Positions 33,266 through 43,005 are shown, counted from the first letter of the stretch. The stretch: 64,000 bases of DNA from Novosphingobium taihuense (GCF_007830315.1 NZ_VLKJ01000001.1:868001-932000), one strand, 5' to 3'. Notes: a model not told the origin generated them from the letters alone. Made by a program: numbers and translations.

Positions 33266-35836
33266 ATGCAGATGAAATTCCTGGTCGCAGCCTCGACCAT
33301 CGCGCTCGGTAGCGTCACGCTCGCCAATGCCGCCCACGCCCAGTCCACCGGCTCGGTCGACGTCGAAGAGGCGATCGTTGTCACCGGGACGCGCGGCGAG
33401 ACCACCGTCAACGGTTTCAAGTCGCCTGAAACGCCCAAGGCCAAGGCCGTGATCACCCAGGAACTGGTGGCTCGCCAGAACCCCGGCAAGGCGATCTTCG
33501 ACACGATCAACATCGTGCCCGGCGTAAACTTCACCAGCACCGACCCCTATGGCGCAGCAGGCGGCAACTTGCGCATCCGTGGCTTCGATGGCGCGCGCAT
33601 CTCGGCGACGTTCGACGGCGTTCAGGTCAATGACTCCGGCAACTACTCGCTCTACACCAACCAGCAGCTCGATTCCGAACTGATCGAGCAGGTCAACATC
33701 AACTTCGGCGCGACCGACGTCGACAGCCCGACCGCAAGCGCCGCTGGCGGCACGGTCAACTACCGCACCCGCCTGCCCAAGCAGGAACTGGGCGCAGCGG
33801 TGAACTATTCGCACGGAACCTTCGATTACAACCGCGTGTTCGGCGTGATCGACACCGGCATTTTCACCCCGTTCGGCACGCGCGCATTCTTCTCGGCCAG
33901 CGACACGAAGTATGACCAGTTCCGCGGCCCCGGCGGCATCCACAAGCAGCAGTACAACGCCCGCGTGTACCAGCCGATCGGCGAGAACGGCGATTTCCTC
34001 AGCCTTGCCGGCCACTACAACGAGAACCGCAACAACTTCTATCGCCGCGTCGGCCTCAATGACATGCGCACCCTGCTTGGCGCCGCGACGATTCCGGCAG
34101 CGGGCAATGCCGTGACAGCCCCCAACGCGACCGGCGTGATCCTGCCCACCTCGCCGCTGGATCTCGGCAAACTGACCGACGCGCAGCAGGACACGATCTT
34201 CAACTACAACAACGATGCCAGCTGCACCCTGCCCAGCATGACAGGCGGCAGCGGCGCACAGAGCGACCGGACCTCGTGCAGCAACTACTACAACACCTCG
34301 ATCAACCCTTCGAACACCGGCAACATCCGCTTCAACTCGCGCTTCACCATGAGCGAGAAGCTGATCGCCACGCTCGACGCAAGCTACCAGTATGTTCTGG
34401 CCAATGGTGGCGGCACCGCCGCGTTCACGGAATCCGATGCTGCGGCAGCCGTGTCGCCCCTGCCGAGTGGCCTCTACAACCGCCAGGGTTCACGCCTTGG
34501 CGCTGGCGTAGCCGCAGGCGTGGATCTCAACGGTGACGGCGATCTCGCAGACGTCGTCCGCCTCTACTTCCCCTCGAACACCCGCACGCACCGCCTCGGC
34601 GCAACGCTGTCACTGCGTTACGAAATGTCGCCCGAGAACACGATCCGCCTGGCCTATACCTATGACCGCGCCAAGCACCGCCAGACCGGCGAGGCCGGCC
34701 GCCTCGACGCCTCTGGCAATCCGGTGAACGTGTTCGGCGGGATCGACGACGCCAATGCCGTAAAGGACGCTGCCGGCAACGTGATCCAGAAGCGCGATCG
34801 CCTGTCCTACGCGATCCTGCATCAGGTGGCGGGCGAATACATCGGCAAGTACTTCGACGATACGCTGACCATACAGGCCGGTATCCGCGCGCCGTTCTTC
34901 CGCCGTAACCTGACCAACAACTGCTGGACTATCCCCGGCAGCTCGAACGATGCCTATTGTACGTCCGAGAGCGCCGCTGTCGTTACCGCCAAGTATCCGA
35001 CCTATGGAGCGCCTTACGCCGCTCGCAAGGTGGCCTACAGCGCGGTCCTGCCCAATGCCGGGTTCGTCTACAAGTTCGCGCCGCAGATGAGCGTGTTCGG
35101 CAACTTCAGCCAGGGCTTCTCGGCTCCGCGCACCGACAACCTCTACGGGTTCGACGGCGTGAAGATCCAGCCAACCACGCTCGTCAAGCCCGAGCGCACC
35201 AACAGCTTCGACCTCGGCGCACGCTACACCAGCCGCGTCGTCCAGGCCCAGGCCAGCGCATGGTACATCGGCTACAAGAACCGCATCATCTCGTCGCAGG
35301 TGCTGCTTGACGATGGCAGCACGCTCAACCTCGACCGCAACGTCGGCCGTGTCCGCAGCTACGGCTTCGACGCCAGCATCGCGGTGCGTCCGGTCGACAT
35401 GCTCTCGCTCTACACTTTCGCGTCCTACACCAACGCGAAGCTGAAGGACGACGTGGTCTCGCCAGCGGGCGCGATCATCTCGCCCACCAAGGGCAAGTTC
35501 GTGGCCGAAACGCCGAAGTGGCAGGTCGGTGGCCGTGCGCAGTTCGATCTTGAGCCGGTCTCCGTCGGTGCGCAGGTCAAGTACGTGGGCGACCGCTTCC
35601 TGACCGACATCAACGACGTGATCGCCCCGTCCTACACCACGGTCGACCTCGATGCCCGCATTAACCTCGGCAAGGTCAACGACAAGGGCGGCGTTTATCT
35701 GCAGCTCAACGTGATCAACCTGTTCGACAAGTTCTACATCGGCAACCTGTCGACCCAGGCTGCGGCATCGAACAACCCGCAGGTCGAATTCGGCTCGCCC
35801 CGCACGGTTATCGGCTCGATCCACTTCGAGTTCTGA
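33266..35836 (+). CDS. TonB-dependent outer-membrane receptor with its own terminator
   Basis: An 856-residue receptor with a signal peptide (MQMKFLVAASTIALGS...AHAQ), a TonB box-like EEAIVVTGTR and a plug domain containing NLRIRGFDGARISATFDGVQ, cited by its core IRGFDG. The plug departs from the usual endings with ATDVDSPTASAAGGTVNYRT. The barrel ends in IGSIHFEF, with the typical terminal phenylalanine. The plug resembles FecA-like siderophore receptors, but the ligand is unknown. It is flanked by palindromic sequences upstream and a terminator downstream, so it is a single-gene unit. Its G+C and codon use match the surrounding chromosome. Confidence 0.93.
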   Translation: MQMKFLVAASTIALGSVTLANAAHAQSTGSVDVEEAIVVTGTRGETTVNGFKSPETPKAKAVITQELVARQNPGKAIFDTINIVPGVNFTSTDPYGAAGGNLRIRGFDGARISATFDGVQVNDSGNYSLYTNQQLDSELIEQVNINFGATDVDSPTASAAGGTVNYRTRLPKQELGAAVNYSHGTFDYNRVFGVIDTGIFTPFGTRAFFSASDTKYDQFRGPGGIHKQQYNARVYQPIGENGDFLSLAGHYNENRNNFYRRVGLNDMRTLLGAATIPAAGNAVTAPNATGVILPTSPLDLGKLTDAQQDTIFNYNNDASCTLPSMTGGSGAQSDRTSCSNYYNTSINPSNTGNIRFNSRFTMSEKLIATLDASYQYVLANGGGTAAFTESDAAAAVSPLPSGLYNRQGSRLGAGVAAGVDLNGDGDLADVVRLYFPSNTRTHRLGATLSLRYEMSPENTIRLAYTYDRAKHRQTGEAGRLDASGNPVNVFGGIDDANAVKDAAGNVIQKRDRLSYAILHQVAGEYIGKYFDDTLTIQAGIRAPFFRRNLTNNCWTIPGSSNDAYCTSESAAVVTAKYPTYGAPYAARKVAYSAVLPNAGFVYKFAPQMSVFGNFSQGFSAPRTDNLYGFDGVKIQPTTLVKPERTNSFDLGARYTSRVVQAQASAWYIGYKNRIISSQVLLDDGSTLNLDRNVGRVRSYGFDASIAVRPVDMLSLYTFASYTNAKLKDDVVSPAGAIISPTKGKFVAETPKWQVGGRAQFDLEPVSVGAQVKYVGDRFLTDINDVIAPSYTTVDLDARINLGKVNDKGGVYLQLNVINLFDKFYIGNLSTQAAASNNPQVEFGSPRTVIGSIHFEF

Positions 35837-35862
35837 TAAGCCGCTAGAGGTTTAATGAATTG

Positions 35863-35900
35863 GCGCGGGGTGAGGCAACTTACCCCGCGCTTTTTCGTTT
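35863..35900 (+). terminator. terminator of the TonB receptor gene
   Basis: A perfect nine-pair stem GCGCGGGGT / ACCCCGCGC with a ten-base loop is followed by TTTTTCGTTTT. It starts 26 bases after the receptor stop. Confidence 0.93.
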
Positions 35901-35974
35901 TGGGCAGGTTCGTGGTGGTTGTTGCGGACTGACTTTTTTGAAGCGCCTGTCAGAATATCACCCCATCGCGAAAC

Positions 35975-36265
35975 TTACAGCCGAACCTCCTGGTACGGAT
36001 CGGCTCGGTCCATCTCCCAGAATTCCACCATGTTCACGACGTCGGCAAAGGACTCCTCGGGATGAGAGGTCGTGCAAACGAAGCGGTCAGAGTCGTACCC
36101 GTCCCCCACCACAATCCAGTCAATCAAATCTTCAAGCCGGGCGCTGTCTGGGCCAACGACAGCAATCAAGGAAACGCGATCACGAAGGCACTCCTCGACG
36201 AAGTACTCGAGAAGCCTCTCATCAGAAACTGGCGAATGTAAGATAATCTTCCGGGCTAACGGCAT
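35975..36265 (-). CDS. small conserved-looking hypothetical protein, 96 residues
   Basis: A 96-residue acidic cytoplasmic protein that I do not assign with confidence. It opens with a beta-strand-like KIILHSPVSDERLLEYF, continues with RVSLIAVVGPDS, and has a conserved-looking IVVGDGYDSDRF / VCTTSHPEES central part followed by VVNMVEFWEM. The pattern (strand, helix, strand, GDG loop, SH motif) looks like a real fold, and it agrees with my memory of a small DUF family with LHSPVSD and SSHxGES motifs, but I cannot check this. It stands alone between a TonB receptor and mtgA. Its lower G+C suggests it may be a newcomer. Confidence 0.65.
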   Translation of the reverse strand: MPLARKIILHSPVSDERLLEYFVEECLRDRVSLIAVVGPDSARLEDLIDWIVVGDGYDSDRFVCTTSHPEESFADVVNMVEFWEMDRADPYQEVRL

Positions 36266-36391
36266 AACTTAGATCTATCACGGGAAGAGGCAGCTTCCGA
36301 ACTCATTTCCGCCGTTCGCCTCATCATGCCAAGCCCCCGGGACCGGACACCCGTGAGGTGTCGAGACTGGCTGCATCCGCTCAACCCACCC

Positions 36392-37114
36392 TCAATCGTA
36401 AACGCAGGAATCCAGCGCCTCGTTCTTCACTACACCCACGCGCCGCGCGATGGCGTTGCCGTGACGCCGCGTGAAGCCGCCTGCGCCGTTGACTTCGCGC
36501 TTCTTGGGCAGCGGCAGGACGGCGGCGATGCGGGCGGCCTCCACCGCTGAAAGCTTGCGCGCGCTCTTGCCGTAGTAGCGTTGTGCGCCGGCTTCCACGC
36601 CATAGGTCCCGATGCCGGTCTCGGCGACGTTGAGATAGACTTCCATGATCCGGCGCTTGCCCCAGATCGTCTCGATCAGGACGGTGTACCAGGCCTCCAG
36701 ACCTTTGCGGACATAGCCGCCGCCCTGCCACAGGAACACGTTCTTGGCGGTCTGCTGGCTGATCGTCGAGCCGCCGCGGATGCGCCCGCCCTTGGCGTTG
36801 CGGCGGAAGGCGTTCATGATCGCCTCGTGATCGAACCCGTTGTGCTGGCAGAACTTGCCATCCTCGCCCGAGATCGCGGCGGCGACCATGTCACGGTCAA
36901 TCTGCGACAGCGGGGTCCAGTCCTTCGTCACCGGATGCTCGTCCATCAGCATGGTCAGCGTTGTCGGCACAGGCACGAACTTGTAGATCACCACCTGCAC
37001 GACCGAGATGAACAGGAACGCGGCAACCAGCCGGGCGACGAGCCAGCCTATACGGCCGAGCATGCCGGGGGTGCGGGCGGCGGGGCGGCGGGCGTTCTTG
37101 AGTTCCTCGAGCAT
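36392..37114 (-). CDS. mtgA: monofunctional biosynthetic peptidoglycan transglycosylase
   Basis: A 240-residue glycosyltransferase of family 51. An N-terminal membrane helix (LVAAFLFISVVQVVIYKFV) anchors it to the inner membrane. The catalytic region has AISGEDGKFCQHNGFD, with the key glutamate in GED, then GGSTISQQTAKNVFLW and KRRIMEVYLNVAETG. It polymerises lipid II into glycan strands. Length and motif order are standard for MtgA, without a transpeptidase domain. It follows the Crp/Fnr gene by 60 bases on the same strand, which may reflect co-transcription. Stop and start need no adjustment. Confidence 0.95.
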   Translation of the reverse strand: MLEELKNARRPAARTPGMLGRIGWLVARLVAAFLFISVVQVVIYKFVPVPTTLTMLMDEHPVTKDWTPLSQIDRDMVAAAISGEDGKFCQHNGFDHEAIMNAFRRNAKGGRIRGGSTISQQTAKNVFLWQGGGYVRKGLEAWYTVLIETIWGKRRIMEVYLNVAETGIGTYGVEAGAQRYYGKSARKLSAVEAARIAAVLPLPKKREVNGAGGFTRRHGNAIARRVGVVKNEALDSCVYD

Positions 37115-37174
37115 CGGTCCGCAGCCTATCCAACTCGGGGCCGGTCTGGCAACGCCTTCGACCGTTCAGGACGC

Positions 37175-37873
37175 TCAGGCGGTCTGCGAATAGCGGTGCA
37201 GCCTGTCGGCCAGACGCTCGACCGACGGCACCACGATCCGCCGACCTTCCTTCACGACCAGCCCTTCGCGGATCAGCAGCGAGAACTCGCGCGTCACCGT
37301 CTCGCGATTGGTGCCGATCCGCGCGGCAAGCTCTGCCTGTGTCGGCACGCGGGTGATGCTGGCAGCGCCCTTGGCGTCCGGCTCACCGGCAAGCCGCAAC
37401 AGCTCGGCCTGGAGCCGCGGCCCGACGCCCATCGTCGAAAGCTCGTAGATCCGGTTCGTCAGATACCGCACCTGGTGCGCAAGATAGCGCGCCAACCACA
37501 GTGACAGCACCGGCTCCCTGCCGATAAGGTCGACGAAGGCAGGCCCCGGAATGACCAGCAGGGTGCTGTTCTCCGCCGCGACGACATCAGCCGAGCGCGG
37601 TTCGCCATCGATCGCGGCAAGCTCGCCGAACATCTCGCCCGGCCCGATTGCCCGCAGCACGGTCTCGCGGCCTTGCGCCGAGATCAGCGAGACGCTGACG
37701 CAGCCGTCGATTACAAGATAGACGTCGTTGGCAGGAAGCCCCACCGCCAGCAGCACCTGCCCCTTGCGCACGCGCATCTGACGGCCATGCGCAGCAAGGA
37801 TCGCGCGGACTTCGTCGGGCACCGTGAGGTTCGAATTAGACAAGACTGTATCCGATGTGGCGGTATCTTTCAT
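37175..37873 (-). CDS. Crp/Fnr-family transcriptional regulator
   Basis: A 232-residue regulator. The N-terminal cyclic-nucleotide-binding-type barrel shows FGELAAIDGEPRSADVVA, close to the cAMP phosphate-binding cassette. A C-terminal winged helix-turn-helix has PTQAELAARIGTNRETVTREF. It lacks the N-terminal cysteines of oxygen-sensing FNR, so a nucleotide or other ligand is more likely. The cassette keeps the Glu, Arg and Ser/Ala positions used for cAMP in CRP-like proteins. A cyclase-like gene lies 690 bases away on the opposite strand, which may or may not be related. Confidence 0.9.
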   Translation of the reverse strand: MKDTATSDTVLSNSNLTVPDEVRAILAAHGRQMRVRKGQVLLAVGLPANDVYLVIDGCVSVSLISAQGRETVLRAIGPGEMFGELAAIDGEPRSADVVAAENSTLLVIPGPAFVDLIGREPVLSLWLARYLAHQVRYLTNRIYELSTMGVGPRLQAELLRLAGEPDAKGAASITRVPTQAELAARIGTNRETVTREFSLLIREGLVVKEGRRIVVPSVERLADRLHRYSQTA

Positions 37874-37985
37874 GCGCAGGCTTAGAGAATGTGCCGAGAA
37901 TCACAAGTGGGCGGTGCGATGCATACAGGCGCCGAAAGGCTATGGCGGGCATTGTCGAGGGCCATTCCTCTAGTCCTTCAGGTCA

Positions 37986-38423
37986 ATGTCCCGCTATCTT
38001 ATCTGGAAATCCGGCCCCGGCCCGCTGCACCTGGAATTCATGCGCGTGGGCGAGGCAGTTCTGCGCCCGTCGTTGCTCATTGTCACCCCCACCTGCACCG
38101 TCGCTCTCCCGCGCGAGGATGACCGGGATGTGGCCCGTTTTTCTCTTTCTGCAGATGATGTTGCCCGCCTGTTGAGTCCGCGCGAGGAAGTGCGTCCGCC
38201 CTGCATGATGCTGCAATGCGACGCCTTCCTGAGCGCGGCGTCAACGCGTCGGCGCTGGGGCTGGTCGATCCGGGTCTCGCGCGATGGCACGCCGCTGCCA
38301 GTGCAGCATCTCGATGGATCACCCCTGCCCTTGCGCCGGGACGGCTTCACCCGCGCCCGCCTGCAGCACATCCCCGAGCATTCCGGGATGGCCCGCGGGC
38401 ACGAGATCATCGGGCTGGCGTGA
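37986..38423 (+). CDS. hypothetical protein, 145 residues
   Basis: An ATG-started frame of 145 codons on the plus strand with no recognised family. It is rich in arginine, leucine and proline (VRPPCMMLQCDAFLSAASTRRR, in part), with a strand-like LIVTPTCTVALPRE. Codon use is compatible with neighbouring genes, but a minus-strand frame of similar length overlaps it, so coding status is uncertain. No signal peptide, membrane segment or motif is seen. It precedes the cyclase-like gene by 136 bases on the same strand. Confidence 0.45.
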   Translation: MSRYLIWKSGPGPLHLEFMRVGEAVLRPSLLIVTPTCTVALPREDDRDVARFSLSADDVARLLSPREEVRPPCMMLQCDAFLSAASTRRRWGWSIRVSRDGTPLPVQHLDGSPLPLRRDGFTRARLQHIPEHSGMARGHEIIGLA

Positions 38424-38559
38424 ACGCAAGAGCCTGTCTTGAAGCTATCCGTCTGTGGGACATGCGCTTGAAGACAAAACGATTCTCGTTGCGGTTCAGG
38501 CCACAAACTGAATATCTGCCTCTGTCAGTTCGTCCGGCGCAGGATTCGGGCGGCCTGAC

Positions 38560-41500
38560 ATGGGGGCACAAGGTCGAAACGTGCGAGTTGAGGGGCTCGA
38601 TAACGCTGGGGGCGATTCGGCAGGGGTGCCGGAAGGAGCCGTGCGCGGCGGCCCGGCGAGCGGTATTCTCACCGGTGACATCGAATCTGTCCGCTTCGCC
38701 ACGATCCTGTTCGCCGATATCGTCGGCTCCACCCGCCTCATCTCGGCGCTCGATCCCGAAGACGCGCGTGACCTGCTCGACAGTTCGATCGCACTCATCG
38801 CTCAGGCGATCCACGATTTCGCCGGCATGGTCGTGCGCGTGCAGGGTGACGGAGTGATGGCCGTGTTCGGTATCCACCCGGCGGTCGAGGACCATGCCTT
38901 GCGCGGTGCGATGGCCGCCCGCGCGATTGTCGAGCGGATGCGGACCGGCCCCTCGGGCATTCTCCCCGCGCCACAGGCACGCGTAGGCCTGCATTCCGGC
39001 CCGATCCTGCTGCGCCGCCAGAACAACGACTTCGGCTCCATCATCGACGTGGTCGGCCACGCCGCACACGTTGCCGGTCAGATCGAGAAGCTCGCCCCGC
39101 CGGCCAGCGTCGCGATCTCGGCCACCACCGTCTCGCTGATTGCCGAGCCCTGCCAGCTTGAACCTGTCGGCACCATCGGCAGCGATGGCGACAGCGAAGG
39201 GGGGGAGCGGGGCGAGGCAGTGTTTGAACTTGCCTCGGTCGAATTTGCCGGAAGCGATCGCGTTCCGGTCAAGGGCAATGCCACCAATCCGCTGATCGGC
39301 CGCGATGCCGAATTTGCCGTGGTGCGCAACCTCATCGTCACCCTTCGGCAGAACCCGGGCAGGAGCCTGGGCCTTCTCGGCGAAGCCGGCATGGGCAAGA
39401 GCCGCCTGTTGCTCGAAGCCGTGCGCCTGTCCGCAGGCCTTGGCGTCACCGCGCTGGTCGTGCGCGGCAATGCCCTGCTCGCCGCCGTGCCGTTTGGCAG
39501 CCTTCGCGGGCCGGTGCGCCACCTGCTCGACCTGTTGCGCCCGTTCACGCCCGATCCTGCGGCTGCGGCGATGCTTACTCCGGAGCAGTCCGTCTGCCTG
39601 CAGGGTCTGGTCGACAATTCGGCAACCTGGCTCGCACACCTTGCGCCGGGCGACCGCAACCATATTGCCACGCAGACCATCGTCCGCTTGGCAAGACTCG
39701 CCGTCGAGCACTTGCCGCTGCTCCTGCTGGTTGACGACGTCCAGTACCTCGACCGGGAGAGCCTTGCCGTTCTCGCCGGCATTCGCGAGGGCGGCGGTGT
39801 GTCCATGCTCGCGGGCGGGCGACCCGAGGCGAAGGACAGCCTCGTTACGTTCTGCGACGACCTGATCGTGCTGAAACCGCTGCCACCCTCTGCCGCGCGA
39901 AGCCTCGTCGCGCTGATCAACCGGCTCGCCCCGCTTGATGAGGCACTGATCGATAACATCCTCGATCGCGCGCAAGGCCTGCCGCTCGCGTTGCAGGAAT
40001 TCGCGATGAGCGCTCAGGACGGCGATGCGGCAACCTTCGGCAGCGAAGGCGGCGATGCGGCAGGGCGTCTGCCCGCGCGGCTCGATGCCCTGCTCGGCGC
40101 GCGCCTCGCCACACTGGACGACGACGCGACGAAGCTGGCCCAGTTCTGCGCCGCGCTCGGCCCGGCCTTCCCGCTCGCCCGGCTGCGGCAGGGCGCTGGC
40201 CTCGTCTGTCGCAATCCACAAACCGCGATCACCCGGCTGGTCGAAGCGCGCGTGGTCGAGTTTGGCGGCGCCAATCAGGCGCGGTTCACCCACCAGCTCG
40301 TGCAGGAAGCGGCCTATCGCACGATGGCGCGGCGCCGCCGCACGATGATGCACACCCGCGCGCTCGAATTGCTCTCGGCACAGGGGAGCGCAGGCGAGCC
40401 CGGCCATGACGGCGACGCCGCCAGCCACGCCGAACTTGCCAGCCACGCCGAGAAGGCAGGCCTCACCCAGCGTGCGCTCGGCCATCTGTGGGATGCCTGC
40501 CAGCAGGCCCTGAGCCTTGCCGCGATCGACTCCGTCCGCCAACTCTATGATCGCGCGCGCACTATCGCCGCACGGCTCGATCCTGCCCCCGCCGCGTTCG
40601 AGCACGCCCGGTTCTCGCTGCTGGCTTATGACACGCTGCAGCAGCTCTCGTGCGAGCAGGTCACCCGGCCAGACATGGAAGCGGTCGCCACCGGCAAGGT
40701 GGATCTGGGCCCCGGCCTGCGCACGGTCGCCCGCATCAACATGGCCCTGCTCGATTGGATCGACGGGGCACCAGCCAAGGGCGAAGCATGGCTGGCCGAG
40801 GCCGAGCGCGATCTCGCCTCCCATGAAAGCCTGCCCCGCCGCACCTATTGCGATATGGTCGCGGCCTACCTTGCCTACTCACAGGCGCGGCCCATCGAAG
40901 CGATCGAGCGGATCGAGCGGATCGGCAACCGGCTTGAAGATGGCCAGCGTGGCTCCACCTTCGGCGCAGTCGTGGTGATCCCGCACGTGCTCGCGCGCGC
41001 GTTCGGCGCGTGGTATCTGACCGACCTTGGCGATGTAGCCAAGGCAAGGTCATGGGTTGCCGAGGCGCTCAACCTCTCGCGCCGCTACCGCCACGATTAC
41101 TCGCGTCTGCTGGCAGACCTCGCTCACGGCTACCTTCACTACCGCGAGGGCCGCCACGATCGTGCGCTGGGCATCCTGCGCAGCGCATACGCCGATTGCA
41201 TCCGCCATCACTTCCTCGGCTTCGAGCCGGCCAGTGCGAGCTGGCTGGCATTGACCATGATCGAGCTGGGCAGGCTGGACGAAGCCGAAGCCGTGCTCGG
41301 GCAGTCTGTCGATCGTGGCCACTTCCACCATGTCCGCACCTCGGCGACCTATTACCTGCACGAAGCCCGTGCCCGCCTCGCACTGGCCAAGGGCGAGCAC
41401 GAAAGGGCCGCCGCACTGGCCGCCGAAGCACTGGCGCACTGCCGTTCCTGCGGCGAAGTGATGCACGAACTCCATGCGCTGGTCCTGTGCAAGGAAGTGG

Positions 41501-41628
41501 AAGCGGCCACCGGCATCACTATCGCGCCTGCTGGCGATGTCACGCTCGATGCCTTGGACCAGCGCATTCGCGACCTTGGCATCGCACCGCTCATGCAACG
41601 CCTCGCGGCCATCGGGAAATTCGGCTGA
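38560..41628 (+). CDS. cyclase-like / AAA ATPase / TPR multidomain protein with altered cyclase residues
   Basis: A 1022-residue cytoplasmic protein. Residues ~45-225 are a class III nucleotide cyclase domain with both metal-binding aspartates (ILFADIVGST and VQGDGVMAVFG). The segment that normally reads GDAVNLAARLE is GHAAHVAGQIE here, so the catalytic Asn and Arg are His and Gln; activity is doubtful. An AAA/ORC-type ATPase follows with Walker A LGEAGMGKSR (about 272-281) and Walker B LLLLVDDVQYLD (about 388-399). The C-terminal half is helical TPR-like repeats. Such proteins resemble LuxR/MalT-type sensors with the DNA-binding end replaced. Its TGA overlaps the ATG of the P450-like gene (41626-41630), so the two are coupled. 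Confidence 0.85.
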   Translation: MGAQGRNVRVEGLDNAGGDSAGVPEGAVRGGPASGILTGDIESVRFATILFADIVGSTRLISALDPEDARDLLDSSIALIAQAIHDFAGMVVRVQGDGVMAVFGIHPAVEDHALRGAMAARAIVERMRTGPSGILPAPQARVGLHSGPILLRRQNNDFGSIIDVVGHAAHVAGQIEKLAPPASVAISATTVSLIAEPCQLEPVGTIGSDGDSEGGERGEAVFELASVEFAGSDRVPVKGNATNPLIGRDAEFAVVRNLIVTLRQNPGRSLGLLGEAGMGKSRLLLEAVRLSAGLGVTALVVRGNALLAAVPFGSLRGPVRHLLDLLRPFTPDPAAAAMLTPEQSVCLQGLVDNSATWLAHLAPGDRNHIATQTIVRLARLAVEHLPLLLLVDDVQYLDRESLAVLAGIREGGGVSMLAGGRPEAKDSLVTFCDDLIVLKPLPPSAARSLVALINRLAPLDEALIDNILDRAQGLPLALQEFAMSAQDGDAATFGSEGGDAAGRLPARLDALLGARLATLDDDATKLAQFCAALGPAFPLARLRQGAGLVCRNPQTAITRLVEARVVEFGGANQARFTHQLVQEAAYRTMARRRRTMMHTRALELLSAQGSAGEPGHDGDAASHAELASHAEKAGLTQRALGHLWDACQQALSLAAIDSVRQLYDRARTIAARLDPAPAAFEHARFSLLAYDTLQQLSCEQVTRPDMEAVATGKVDLGPGLRTVARINMALLDWIDGAPAKGEAWLAEAERDLASHESLPRRTYCDMVAAYLAYSQARPIEAIERIERIGNRLEDGQRGSTFGAVVVIPHVLARAFGAWYLTDLGDVAKARSWVAEALNLSRRYRHDYSRLLADLAHGYLHYREGRHDRALGILRSAYADCIRHHFLGFEPASASWLALTMIELGRLDEAEAVLGQSVDRGHFHHVRTSATYYLHEARARLALAKGEHERAAALAAEALAHCRSCGEVMHELHALVLCKEVEAATGITIAPAGDVTLDALDQRIRDLGIAPLMQRLAAIGKFG

Positions 41629-42989
41629 TGAGCGATCAGAACCTGCTGGCATCAGTGGCTGCCCGCCTATTCGAACCCGGCGCGCCCCCGCTGCTGCCCT
41701 GCCCCGAACTCGACAAGGACGGCGTCCGCGTCTTCGTCGCCGCGCGCCACGATGTGGTCAGCGCCGTCCTCAGCGAGGAGGACACGTTCTCGCTGCGCCA
41801 TTACGATGATCTCCTTGAAGAAGTCGTCCCCGGCACGCGCTATCTTGTGGGCGAGAATGACGCCAACCGGCAGGTCCGCCTCCGCCAGCTTCACGCTGCG
41901 CAAGGCTGGCTCAACGCGCGGCTCCCCGGTGTGGACCCCACGGTTCCGCCCAATCTCGATCCCGGCTTTCGGGACTGGATCGCCACCCTCGCGCGCGAGG
42001 AAGCCACCCACGTTCTCGACGTGCTGGAGCACCGCGCCCGCACCGGCGAGACGATCAACTTCGTGCGCGAATACGCCTTCCTGCTTTCCTGGCGCATGGC
42101 CCGCCGCGTGATCGGCGTGCCGGTGCAAGGCAAGACGCCCGCGCTGGTCCACCTGATCCTCTTCTTCCGCAACGTCTTCATGCCCGGACCTTGGCTGCGG
42201 TTGAAGGACGAGCTGGGCGCTTCGCTCAGGACGCTGTTCCTGCTACAGCCGCTGTTCGGTCAGGTCTTCGCCACCATCACCAGAAGCAGCGGCGCCACGC
42301 GATTTGCCAGCAAGCTGACGGCAACGCCTGCGCTGGCCGAAATCGACGCCGCCTTCGATCATCCGCAGTCCTCTCCGCCCGACAGCCTGCTGCGCGCGCT
42401 CGTCGCGGTCGAGCCGCAATTCGCAGGCGTTGCCGACTATCGCCTGCAGGCGCGCAGCGTCCTGTTCGAACTGACCGGCGCGCTCGTCCTGATCGTCGGC
42501 AAGGTGCTGTCCGAAGTGGCCGCCTTCGCCGCCTCGCCGCGTGGGGAGAACGCCGGCATCGGCTGGCACGCGCTGGTCGCCAGATTGCGCGATCCTTCGC
42601 TCGACAGGCCGATGCGCGATGCGATCATCGCGGAAATGCTGCGCCTGACCGATACCAGCCAACTTGTCCGCACGGTGCGCGCCGATTGCACATGGCGGGG
42701 CGTCAGCCTCCGCGCGGGAGACCGCATCGTCGCCCGCGTCGGTGAAGCCGCGCACGATCCGGAAGTCTTTGCAGAGCCTCACCGCTTCGCCCCCGATCCG
42801 GCGCGCCCCTACATCACCTCGGGCCCGCTGCAGGGCCCGCACGTCTGCTACGGTCGCGGCATCGCGTGGACCGTGATTGCCGAAGCCATCGCCGCCACTG
42901 CCGGGCGCATCGAACCGGCCAGGGACGCCACCCTCGCCTCGTTCCTGTTCCTGCCCGATCACCTGCCCTTCACCGCAATCCGCTCATAA
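41628..42989 (+). CDS. cytochrome P450-like heme protein lacking a standard oxygen-activation motif
   Basis: A 453-residue protein whose C-terminal third is P450-like. It has an ExxR motif (EMLR in IAEMLRLTD) and a heme-loop cysteine in GPHVCYGRGIA, where P450s have FGxGxHxCxG. The helix that normally carries AGxDT reads FELTGALVLIVGKVL, without the acid/threonine pair. It may thus use peroxide, act as an isomerase-like P450, or not be a monooxygenase. The upstream frame to 41010 overlaps the cyclase gene and is not used; the ATG at 41628 is. It is coupled to the cyclase-like gene and lies 16 bases before the DyP-like gene, whose hydrogen-peroxide chemistry might be related. Confidence 0.75.
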   Translation: MSDQNLLASVAARLFEPGAPPLLPCPELDKDGVRVFVAARHDVVSAVLSEEDTFSLRHYDDLLEEVVPGTRYLVGENDANRQVRLRQLHAAQGWLNARLPGVDPTVPPNLDPGFRDWIATLAREEATHVLDVLEHRARTGETINFVREYAFLLSWRMARRVIGVPVQGKTPALVHLILFFRNVFMPGPWLRLKDELGASLRTLFLLQPLFGQVFATITRSSGATRFASKLTATPALAEIDAAFDHPQSSPPDSLLRALVAVEPQFAGVADYRLQARSVLFELTGALVLIVGKVLSEVAAFAASPRGENAGIGWHALVARLRDPSLDRPMRDAIIAEMLRLTDTSQLVRTVRADCTWRGVSLRAGDRIVARVGEAAHDPEVFAEPHRFAPDPARPYITSGPLQGPHVCYGRGIAWTVIAEAIAATAGRIEPARDATLASFLFLPDHLPFTAIRS

Positions 42990-43005
42990 CGCAAAGGACA
43001 AGGCC

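Noticed and set aside
38407..40824. 805-codon minus-strand ORF opposite the cyclase-like gene
   Set aside because: Shadow frame without motifs; the opposite strand has cyclase and Walker motifs.
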